The notes under the pieces were generated by a model. The model did not search any database, had not been told where the DNA came from, and saw only the letters and a list, made by a program, of their open reading frames with translations. From DASWHK01 sp036398215 (lineage in GTDB: Bacteria > Acidobacteriota > UBA890), in contig DASWHK010000192.1 in NCBI GenBank assembly GCA_036398215.1, forward strand, positions 1 to 21,246: a stretch of 21,246 bases of DNA. Direction: 5' to 3'. This document shows positions 7,938-17,270 of this stretch, piece after piece (position 1 is the first letter of the stretch; each line of letters opens with the position of its first letter). The position numbers were made by a program, and so were the translations under genes.

Positions 7938-8197
7938 AGATCGGCGGTACCGAGCCGCGTCGCTGCGCATTCGGGTCCCGGCCCTGTTCCCGAAGGTGCC
8001 CGAGAACGATTTCTCGGAGGCTCCCCGCCCCAGCGTGACCTGCGCCGTGGCCCTCCACGTTGGCCTGAAAAGGGTATACATTGGTGATCCTGCTCATTAT
8101 TGTTTTTTATTGACCATCAGCGACTAGAACAGTGGACGGTGGCCCGTGCCGTGCGCTCGCGGTGGAGTGCGCCGGGGGCTGACCGGGAGGGAAAGGC

Positions 8198-11100
8198 ATG
8201 CAATACGGCGAGCTCATCGACTTCCTGCAGCACGTCGGGAAGGACCCCTCGCGTCTCATCTTCGAGGACGAGCTCACCGGTATCCACAACCGCCGCTTTC
8301 TTCTCAGCTTTCTGGAGCACCAGGTCGCCTGGGACACCAAGGAAGGGTTTCCCCTCTCGCTGCTGATCCTCGACCTCGATCGCTTCAAGCAGGTCAACGA
8401 CACCCACGGGCACGAGGCCGGCGACCAGGTGCTGACCTGGCTGGCGACGCTGCTCAAGGAGGCCGCCGGCGACAACGGACTGCCGATCCGCTACGGCGGC
8501 GACGAGTTCATGCTGCTGCTGCCGGAGACCGATGGCGAGGCGGCGCGGAAGGCCGCGGCAGAGATCCTCGAGAGGGCATCGGACCGGCCCTTCCGTCTGC
8601 GTGAAGCGGGCACGACGCTGCCGATCACGTTGAGCATCGGCATCGCCACCGCGCCGCAGGACGCAACCAACTCGACCCGCCTGCTACAGACCGCCGACAC
8701 GGCGCTCTATCACGCCAAGCGATCGGGTCGAAACCAGATCGCCAGCGCCGAGGACGTCGACCTCGAGAAGGTGTTCTCGAAGGCGGCGCTCTACAGGCTG
8801 CGCTCGACCGGGATCTTCGGGCGCGAGAAGGAGCTCTCGGTGGTCTCGCAGGCGCTCGAGGCGCTCACCCTCGGCAAGAGCCAGTTCCTGGTCTTCGAGG
8901 GGCCTCCCGGCAGCGGCAAGAGCGCCCTGCTCGAGACGGTCGAGCGCAACCTCAGCGACCACGACCTGTTCCACGTGGTCACGGTCACCTGCTCGCAAGC
9001 CGAGGCGTACCGGCCCTACTACCTGGCCGCCGCCATCCTCATCGACCTCTTCAACCAGCGCGAGGGCCGCGGCCCGGCCATCCTGGAGACCCTGTCGCCG
9101 GAGGAGATCGGCTACCTGTCGCACGCGCTCCCACATCTCGAGAAAGAGGGCGTCCAGGCGGCCGGCGACGACGCGACGCGGCGCGAGGCGATCTTCAACA
9201 CGATGATCACGGTGCTGACCCGTGCCCTCGAGTATCGGCCGCTGGTGCTGCTCGCCGACGACCTGCAGCACGCCGACGAGGCGTCGCTGCTGCTGCTCGG
9301 CGCCATGATCCAGCGCGACGAGCCGCGGCTGTTCGTTTGCGCCACGTCGACCGAGTCGATGCGGCTCGGCGGCGAGGAAGAGGCGGTGCCCTTCGATCGC
9401 TTCTGCTCGGGGCGGCAGCGGGAGCTCGACATCCGCCGCGTCCAGCTCGGCCCGCTGAGCGCCAACGACGTGGCCGCCTATCTGCGCGGCGTGTTTCCGG
9501 GCCTTAACATGCCCAAGGGCTTCGAGCACGACCTCGTCGACCTCACCCAGGGCAACCCGCTGTTCACCAGCGAGATCATCCGCAAGCTGGTGCGCGACCA
9601 GAAGGTCGTGCTGGTGGGGCGCGAGTGGACGATCGAGGAGCTCGACGAGGACTACCTGCCGGGCTCGCTGGAAGACAGCGTCATGGCCGAGATCGCCGCC
9701 CTCGACGAGGCGGGCCGCCAGCTCCTGGAGCGCGCCTCGACCTTCGGCGAGGACGTCTCGCTCAGCACCCTGACCGCGGCGGCCGATCAGGACGAGAACC
9801 GGGTGCTGGAGTTCCTCGACCGCGCCGAGGCCCTGGGGCTGGTCAAGTCGCGCTTCGAGCTCAACGACGAGACCATGAGCTTTCTCGGCAAGCAGGTGCT
9901 CGACATCAGCTACGGCTCGATCGACGAGGAGCGGCGCAAGGTCCTTCACGAAGAGGTCGGCGCCTACCAGGAAGAGCTCTATAAGAAGGGCCTGCTGCCG
10001 TCGGCTTCGCTGCTCGCCTATCACTTCAGGCGCTCGGCCAACCAGGAGAAGGCGCAGCGCTACGAGCAGATGCAGGCGAGCTACACGAAGACCGTCTTCG
10101 ACGCCGAGGAAGCGGCCAGCTACACCGGCGACCTCAACGAGGTCGACGTCGAGGAGAGGCTCGACCTCGAGAGCCTCCAGAAGCACGTGCCGGCATTTTG
10201 CCGCGCCCTGGTGACCGCGGCGCGCAGCATCCAGCTCTACCCGGGCGAGAGCGCCGCGGTGGTGCGCTCGCGCGCCCAGCTCGGCGAGGTCGTCGACCGG
10301 ATCTTCGAGCGCAACTCGCGGCTCAGCATCACCCAGGTCGAGGGCGAGCTGGCGGTCAACGGCCAGAAGCTCGACATTTCCGGCTTCAGAGGCCCGGCCG
10401 AGTCGTTGCTCGAGCTGATGGCCAGGGCCCAGCTCCAGGGCATCATCTTTCAGGAAGGCGTCGACGACGACGAGCTGTTGCAGGTACTCGAGGGGCTGGG
10501 GCACCTGCGCGCCGAGAGTATCGACCGCCGCTACTGGAAGCGATTCGCCAAGGAGAAGGGGCTTGAAAACGTCGACCTGCGCCAGATCCGTTACTCCCAG
10601 GTCCGGCGCGAGGCCGGCCAGGGCGGCCGGGCGATCAAGGATGAGCTGGACGACAGCGACCTGCTGGAGATCCCCAACGTGCTGCGCGCCTTCAACCGCG
10701 CCTCCAAGAACATCAAGCTGTATCCGCTCGACACCAAGCCGGTCGCCGACGCCATCGCCGAGTTCCACGCCTCGCTGCGCGGTGTCCTCTCCCGCCACCA
10801 CGCCCTCAGCATCTCGGCGGTGGAGGGCTCGTTGCTGGCCAACGGGGTGCGCCTGAACACCGCCGACTACGAGTCGCTGGCGGACTCGTTCCTCGAGTTC
10901 ATAGACTCGTCGGCGATCCACAGCATCACCTTCCTGGCCAACGTCGACGAGCACGAGATCGGCCTCTTCATCGACTCCCTTCGCGACCTCCCCGACGAGG
11001 TCAGCGACGATTTCTGGGCGGCGTTTACCAAGAGCGCCGGCCTCCGCGGCCTTTTCCTCAACGAGCACCAGTACGCGCTCAAGCTGGTCCAGAGCATGCT

Positions 11101-12535
11101 GCTCGACGGCGCCGAAGGGGCCGCGCCGGCTTCGCGGGCCGCCCGCCGCCCGGAGGATGAGACCGGCGAGTTCGACCTCCTGGCGGCTGCCGCCGGGCAC
11201 GCCTCGGCGGGATTCGGTGCGGAGCCCGGCGAGCAAGGGGGCGAGCCTTCGCAAGAGGATGTCGCAAGTATCCCCGCCGGCGCGATGACGGAGCTCTCGT
11301 CGGAAGGCGGCGGCGCCGACCTGCGCGAGGCGGTGCCGCGCTTCGGCAAGGAACTGCTGATCTCCGGCGAGGACGATCTGTTCCGCAAGCTGCTGCGCAA
11401 GCTGTTCGCCGATTTCGACCAGGAAGACGCCCAGATCCGCGAGGAGGTCGTCAAGGCCTGTGGCCGCCTGCTGCAGGACCTGACGCTGGCCCTGCAGCGG
11501 AAGTACGGCGAGCTCGCCGCCGATCCACTGATCCGGGCGCTCAGCGAGGAGAGCGAGCCGCGCATCCTCCATGAGCTGGCCACGATCCTGCATGTCATGG
11601 CGGGCACCGCCGTCCAGTTCTCCGACTACCAGTCGGCGAGCCGCATCTTCCTCGCCCTCGACGGCCGTCGCAAGGAGCTCGAGGCCAGCGGCGACCGCAA
11701 CGCCCTGAGCCTGGCAAAGATCCTCGACCGCAACCTCGATCCCACGGTCCGGCAGCTCCTCGAGGACGATCTCAAGTCCGGCGAGTCGGAACGCCAGGAG
11801 CTGGCCGCCCGGGTGCTCGGCGGCGTCGGCCCCCCGGGAATGCCCCTGTTGATCGAAGTGATCAAGCAGGAAAAGGACTTCCGCGTCCGGCAGATGGCGG
11901 CCAGCCTGCTGGCTGAGATGGGCCCCGCCGCCGCGGCGCAGATCAAGACCGCGCTCAACCTCGAGGTCACGGTCGAGCAACGCTTCCGCATCCTCGAGGT
12001 GATCGACATCATCACCCACGACCTCCGGGACGAGGTCGCCTACAGCCTCGGCGACGGCAACCCGAAGATCCGGCGCGCCGCCTTCCGGCTCGCCGAGCGC
12101 CTCCACGACGACCGCCTCATCGACATCCTGGCGCCGTTCGCCGCCTCCAACGATCCGGGCGTCGTCAAGGGGGCGATCCGCAGCATCGCGCACCTGCGCT
12201 CTCATCCGGCGGCGGTGGTGCTCGCCGAGATCCTGGTGACGCTCCGCGACCCCGAGCTGGTGGTCGCCTGCTGCCAGGCGCTGGGGCAGATCGGCGATCC
12301 CGCCGGCATCGAGGCGCTCGCCAACATCCTCGCCGAGAAGCGCTTCGGCTTCCTGGGGTTCCGCTGGAACGACCAGGTGCGGGCGACGGCGGCGCTGGCG
12401 CTGCGCCAGATCGCCGACCCCAGCGCGGCCACCGTCCTGCGGCCTTTCATGGAGGACCGCGACGCCCGCATCCGCCAGCTTTCGCGCGGCGCCAACGCCC
12501 ACCAGGAGCCGAGCGAGGTCGCCCGCACGGCCTGA
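8198..12535 (+). CDS. GGDEF / STAND-like ATPase / duplicated domain / HEAT-repeat protein
   Basis: A 1445-residue multidomain protein with no signal peptide or membrane helix. Residues about 20-185 are a GGDEF domain with an intact RYGGDEF (98-104) and the metal-site DLDRFK (D59); this would make c-di-GMP from GTP. The RxxD inhibitory site is absent (GDNG at that place). Residues about 205-520 are an AAA_16/STAND-like ATPase opening with IFGREKEL, with Walker A GPPGSGKS (235-242) and Walker B LVLLADD (349-355). A short helical piece follows (LLAYHFRR, about 605-612). Two homologous segments come next, at about 655-800 and 815-965, sharing LYP, LSIxxVEGxLxxNG and I-x-F-x-x-x-VD-x-x-E. A low-complexity linker covers about 970-1045. 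HEAT-like helical repeats run from about 1045 to the end (LGQIGDPAGIEALANIL and similar). GGGAGG 7 nt before the ATG supports the start. It is probably a single-gene signalling hub; inputs and outputs are unknown. Confidence 0.88.
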   Translation: MQYGELIDFLQHVGKDPSRLIFEDELTGIHNRRFLLSFLEHQVAWDTKEGFPLSLLILDLDRFKQVNDTHGHEAGDQVLTWLATLLKEAAGDNGLPIRYGGDEFMLLLPETDGEAARKAAAEILERASDRPFRLREAGTTLPITLSIGIATAPQDATNSTRLLQTADTALYHAKRSGRNQIASAEDVDLEKVFSKAALYRLRSTGIFGREKELSVVSQALEALTLGKSQFLVFEGPPGSGKSALLETVERNLSDHDLFHVVTVTCSQAEAYRPYYLAAAILIDLFNQREGRGPAILETLSPEEIGYLSHALPHLEKEGVQAAGDDATRREAIFNTMITVLTRALEYRPLVLLADDLQHADEASLLLLGAMIQRDEPRLFVCATSTESMRLGGEEEAVPFDRFCSGRQRELDIRRVQLGPLSANDVAAYLRGVFPGLNMPKGFEHDLVDLTQGNPLFTSEIIRKLVRDQKVVLVGREWTIEELDEDYLPGSLEDSVMAEIAALDEAGRQLLERASTFGEDVSLSTLTAAADQDENRVLEFLDRAEALGLVKSRFELNDETMSFLGKQVLDISYGSIDEERRKVLHEEVGAYQEELYKKGLLPSASLLAYHFRRSANQEKAQRYEQMQASYTKTVFDAEEAASYTGDLNEVDVEERLDLESLQKHVPAFCRALVTAARSIQLYPGESAAVVRSRAQLGEVVDRIFERNSRLSITQVEGELAVNGQKLDISGFRGPAESLLELMARAQLQGIIFQEGVDDDELLQVLEGLGHLRAESIDRRYWKRFAKEKGLENVDLRQIRYSQVRREAGQGGRAIKDELDDSDLLEIPNVLRAFNRASKNIKLYPLDTKPVADAIAEFHASLRGVLSRHHALSISAVEGSLLANGVRLNTADYESLADSFLEFIDSSAIHSITFLANVDEHEIGLFIDSLRDLPDEVSDDFWAAFTKSAGLRGLFLNEHQYALKLVQSMLLDGAEGAAPASRAARRPEDETGEFDLLAAAAGHASAGFGAEPGEQGGEPSQEDVASIPAGAMTELSSEGGGADLREAVPRFGKELLISGEDDLFRKLLRKLFADFDQEDAQIREEVVKACGRLLQDLTLALQRKYGELAADPLIRALSEESEPRILHELATILHVMAGTAVQFSDYQSASRIFLALDGRRKELEASGDRNALSLAKILDRNLDPTVRQLLEDDLKSGESERQELAARVLGGVGPPGMPLLIEVIKQEKDFRVRQMAASLLAEMGPAAAAQIKTALNLEVTVEQRFRILEVIDIITHDLRDEVAYSLGDGNPKIRRAAFRLAERLHDDRLIDILAPFAASNDPGVVKGAIRSIAHLRSHPAAVVLAEILVTLRDPELVVACCQALGQIGDPAGIEALANILAEKRFGFLGFRWNDQVRATAALALRQIADPSAATVLRPFMEDRDARIRQLSRGANAHQEPSEVARTA

Positions 12536-12614
12536 GCCAATGGCATCAGCCGCGACGCCCCCCGCGATCGCGCCCCCCGTTGTCCCTCGCACCCGCTCGA
12601 GCCGGCCCCACACC

Positions 12615-12643
12615 TTGACCCCGGCGGCGCGCCGACCCATGAT
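12615..12643 (+). promoter_or_regulatory. Sigma70-like promoter for the thiamin operon
   Basis: TTGACC (12615-12620, 5 of 6 matches) and CATGAT (12638-12643, 4 of 6) are separated by exactly 17 nt. Predicted initiation near 12650 falls at the 5' boundary of the TPP aptamer, which supports the call. It lies 80 nt past the stop of the preceding gene. Confidence 0.5.
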
Positions 12644-12650
12644 GGAAGCT

Positions 12651-12821
12651 CACCGAGGGGAGCTCCGGTAGGGGGCTGAGACACCACCGGCGCCGCCGCC
12701 ATCGCCGCGGCGCGACGTGGAAACCCTTAGCAGGCTGGCCGTGGCGCTTTCCGAGGCGCCGATTCCACCAGCGCCGCCACCCGGCCTGCCCAACCTGATC
12801 CGGGTAATGCCGGCGGAGGGA
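12651..12821 (+). promoter_or_regulatory. TPP riboswitch (THI element) controlling thiC
   Basis: The leader holds the conserved TPP-aptamer core in order: AGGGG (12656-12660), a short P3-like hairpin CTCC-GGTA-GGGG, the pyrimidine-binding CTGAGA (12676-12681), ACCCTT (12723-12728, pairing with AGGGG as P2), AACCTGATC (12792-12800), the P5 hairpin CCGG-GTAATG-CCGG (12800-12813), and GCGGAGGGA (12813-12821). Two insertions enlarge it: about 41 nt between CTGAGA and ACCC, and about 62 nt between ACCCTT and AACCTG that folds as its own hairpin. I could not identify a clear P1. The thiC Shine-Dalgarno (GGAGGG) is part of the aptamer's own 3' strand, so ligand binding should block translation directly. 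I see no separate terminator or expression platform. Confidence 0.92.
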
Positions 12822-12824
12822 CGC

Positions 12825-14680
<1,856 letters not shown>

Positions 14681-14684
<4 letters not shown>

Positions 14685-15772
14685 AGAACACATCCTGGCC
14701 ATCGCGGTTTACCGTTCCTGTTCTGGGTTTGATCGCGGTCACCTTCGCCATCGCCTTCAGCGCCACAGCCGAGGCGGCGCCGGGCCAGGGCCAGGCGGCG
14801 GCAGGCTTTCAGACCCCGGCCCCGAATCGCAGCACGACGCCCCATCAGGTGACGACCTCGGACGGCAGCGTCATCGAGGGGACGATCACCACGATGCAAA
14901 GCGGCACGCTGACCATGGCCACCCGGTTCTCCCAGCCGGTCTCGGTCAAGCAGAGCAGCGTCGTCGCCATCGAGACGAGCGACGCGATCGAGATCGTGAT
15001 GTCCGACAGCCGGATCTACCGCGGCACGATGAGCACCGGCGCCGACGGCAGCATCGTCATCACCCCTGCCGACGGCAGCGCGCCGGTGACCGTGACCTGG
15101 GCGAACATCGCCGAGCTCTGGGGACTGCCGCCCCGCTGGGAGGGCAGCCTGACCTTCGGCCTCAGCGAGAACTCCGGTAACACGGAGACTCTGAACGCCA
15201 ACATCGGCCTCGAAGGAGAGCGCACCGGCGAGAGCAACCGGTTCAGCGGCAAGAGCTCGTTCACCGTCATCGAGACGTTCAGCGACAGCGACGCTCGCCA
15301 GGCGAGCGGCAGCCTCCAATACGATCACTACCTACGGCCGCGGCTGTATGCCCACGTCACCGAGGAGCTGACCCACGACCTCAAGCAGGACCTCAGCGTG
15401 CAGTCGGCGTCGCACGTCGGCATCGGCTACGACGTCGTCGAGCGCCCCCACTCGCTGTTGAGCGTCGAGCTCGGCGTCGGCCTGCTTGTGAACCGCTACG
15501 ACGTCGATACCAGCGCCGACGACACCGCGCTCTCGGGGCGCGGGGCCGTCAGCTTCACGATCCCCTTCAACCACGGGATCACGCTGACCGACGACCTCGT
15601 CTTCTTCATTCACAGCGAGTCGCACGTGACCAACACGGCGGCGGTCAGCTTCAAGCTCGCCTCCGCCTGGGCGCTCCAGGTGACCAGCAAGCTACAGGTG
15701 AGCTCCGACCCGTCGACGCTTGCCGACGAGTGGGACCATCAGACGGTCATGGGCGTGACCTATTCCTTCTGA
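14681..15772 (+). CDS. DUF481 outer-membrane beta-barrel protein
   Basis: A 363-residue exported protein. The signal peptide (FTVPVLGLIAVTFAIAFSAT core) ends at AEA near residue 32. Residues about 50-145 hold short beta-rich units of the form DGSVIEGTI...GTLTM and DSRIYRGTM...GSIVITPADG, typical of the small domains that precede DUF481 barrels. From about residue 155 the barrel begins: GSLTFGLSENSGNTET is the DUF481 hallmark, followed by alternating strands to the last residues VTYSF. A terminal phenylalanine is the usual BAM recognition signal. The ATG overlaps the thiC stop in ATGA with no Shine-Dalgarno of its own, so it is probably translated by coupling to thiC. A transport or anchoring role in thiamin or precursor supply is inference from position only. 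Confidence 0.85.
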
Positions 15773-15787
15773 GTCCGCCATGCTCCT

Positions 15788-17182
15788 GTGAATACTCGGC
15801 TGACGCCGCGCCAGCTCGCCGTCGCCACGATGACGGTGCTGCTCAACATGCTGGCGGTGCTCAACTTCCGCTCGCTCGGCGCCGCCATGGCCGAGATCGC
15901 CCAGGACGTCGGCGCCGGCCCGGAGCACGAGCTGTGGTTCCCCGACGCCTTCCTGACGGCGCTGATCGTCGCCACCCCGATCTCGGCGCATCTGGTGCGC
16001 CGCTGGGGGCCGCACCGCGTGCTGGTCGGCTGTATTTTCGGGTCGGTCGTCGCATCGGTGCTGACCAGCGCCGCCAACGGCACCTATACGCTGGCCGGGC
16101 TGCTCTTTCTCCAGGGGCTGTTCGCCGGGCCGATCGCCCCGACCACCCAGACAGTGATCGTCAACCATTTCCCGGCGAAGAGGCGGGGGACCGGGATGGC
16201 GATCTGGAACGCCGGGGCCACCATCGGTGTCCTCACGGGCTCGCTCGCCGGGGGCTACCTGACCGAGCTGTACAACTGGCGGGTCCTCTTTCTGCTGGCC
16301 GTGCCCCTCGGAGCGCTCTCCTACGCGTTCGTGGTCAAGGTACTGCCGCATCAGGGGGGTAGCGCCGATGTCGAGACCGACTGGCGCAGCATCCTGTTGC
16401 TCGCCGGCGGCCTCACCGCGCTCGGGGCCGCAGTGAACTTGGCCGACGACATCGCGACGATCGGCGCCTCCACGATCGCAGGCTTCGCGGCGACGGCGAT
16501 CATCGCCCTGGGGCTGTTCCACCTCTTCAACGGGCGCTCGACGGTGCCGATCCTCAACCTGCGGGTGCTTTCCGACCATCAGCTCGCCGCCACGGTGGCG
16601 ATCATCCTCGGCGCCTCGGCGCTCAACTTCGGCCTGCTGGAGACCGAGGCGCTGACCGAGATCATGGGGTTCGACGCCGAGATCGTCGGCCTCACCAATG
16701 CGATCCGGGCGCTGGCCTTCCTCGGCGGCGTGGCGGCCGGCGCCCGGCTGGTCGACGTCGGCTTCCGTCGCGGCCTGGTGCTGCTGGCGCTCGCCCTGAT
16801 CGCGATTGGCAAGCTGGGCACCACCCTCTACGGCGCCGATACGGGCTTCTTCGCCGCCACCTGGCCGCCGGTCCTCAGCCAGGCCGGACTCGGGATGCTG
16901 GGAACCGGGCTCGCGGTGCTCGCCTTCGAGACCGTCGCTCCGGCCCTGATCGCGGCGGCCGCCAGCCTCTTCGTGTTCTCCCGCGTCTTCGGCAACGCCA
17001 TCGGGCTGGCCGCCGCCAACACGGCCCGCTCTCTGCGCGAAGGCCAGCTGCTTGCCGCCGGCGACGCCCACGCCGTCGCGGCGCAGGCGTCGTTCTTCGA
17101 GGTCTTCTGGCTGGGCATCGTGCTGACCCTGCTGCTGATGCCGCTGGCCTGGCGGCTCAGGGCATCGCCGCAATCGGCGTAG
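15788..17182 (+). CDS. MFS transporter, 14-helix DHA2-like family
   Basis: A 464-residue integral membrane protein with about 14 hydrophobic helices, the count of the DHA2/EmrB-type drug:H+ antiporter branch rather than the 12 of most MFS proteins. The second helix starts WFPDAFLTALIVATPISAHLV, followed by VRRWGPHRV (motif A-like loop), and the fifth helix holds GATIGVLTGSLAGGYL (motif C-like). The start is a GTG at 15788 with no clear ribosome binding site, 15 nt after the DUF481 stop; an ATG at 15830 is a weaker alternative. The position behind thiC and a beta-barrel suggests cotranscription and possibly import or export of a thiamin-related compound, but the family alone would suggest efflux of small molecules. 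The substrate is unknown. Confidence 0.87.
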   Translation: MNTRLTPRQLAVATMTVLLNMLAVLNFRSLGAAMAEIAQDVGAGPEHELWFPDAFLTALIVATPISAHLVRRWGPHRVLVGCIFGSVVASVLTSAANGTYTLAGLLFLQGLFAGPIAPTTQTVIVNHFPAKRRGTGMAIWNAGATIGVLTGSLAGGYLTELYNWRVLFLLAVPLGALSYAFVVKVLPHQGGSADVETDWRSILLLAGGLTALGAAVNLADDIATIGASTIAGFAATAIIALGLFHLFNGRSTVPILNLRVLSDHQLAATVAIILGASALNFGLLETEALTEIMGFDAEIVGLTNAIRALAFLGGVAAGARLVDVGFRRGLVLLALALIAIGKLGTTLYGADTGFFAATWPPVLSQAGLGMLGTGLAVLAFETVAPALIAAAASLFVFSRVFGNAIGLAAANTARSLREGQLLAAGDAHAVAAQASFFEVFWLGIVLTLLLMPLAWRLRASPQSA

Positions 17183-17270
17183 CAACGCCCGCCGCTAACA
17201 TCGTAGCCGTCCTCCGGCCGTCGTGAGCGGCGATCGTGCCGATCGACCTCACCGGCGGTCCGCTTGGTGA
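17183..17270. other. Gap between convergent genes with a short hairpin
   Basis: 88 nt between two facing stops. CGATCG-TGC-CGATCG (17231-17245) forms a 6-bp stem with a 3-nt loop, and GCCGCT/AGCGGC flank a larger potential fold. No T-run follows on either strand, so termination here is plausible but not shown by the sequence. Confidence 0.25.

Larger units (their letters stand above)
7830..8197. promoter_or_regulatory. Divergent intergenic region with inverted repeats and an AT-rich block
   Basis: A 368-nt region between the DUF4136 gene (leftward) and the GGDEF protein gene (rightward). It has a perfect 9-bp inverted repeat AGCTCCGGC/GCCGGAGCT (7869-7877 with 7889-7897), a perfect 12-bp palindrome GCTAACGTTAGC (7926-7937), and a conspicuously AT-rich block at about 8066-8115. 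The AT-rich block is the likeliest place for a promoter. The best rightward pair I can find is TTGGTG (8081-8086) and TTTTAT (8105-8110), 18 nt apart and weak. No gene is visible here. Confidence 0.4.

Noticed and set aside
7830..8081. Extension of the DUF4136 protein to 8081
   Set aside because: It would bury the signal peptide behind about 84 basic residues and run over the inverted repeats; the inner ATG has a good ribosome binding site.
8684..12640. A 1318-codon open frame on the minus strand opposite the GGDEF/HEAT gene
   Set aside because: Shadow frame of a high-GC gene. The plus-strand product has GGDEF, Walker and HEAT motifs while this one has none.
12717..12824. N-terminal extension of ThiC from a GTG at 12717
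   Set aside because: These 36 codons lie between the CTGAGA and AGGGA parts of the TPP aptamer, the extension is Pro/Ala-rich without homology, and the ATG at 12825 has a strong Shine-Dalgarno.
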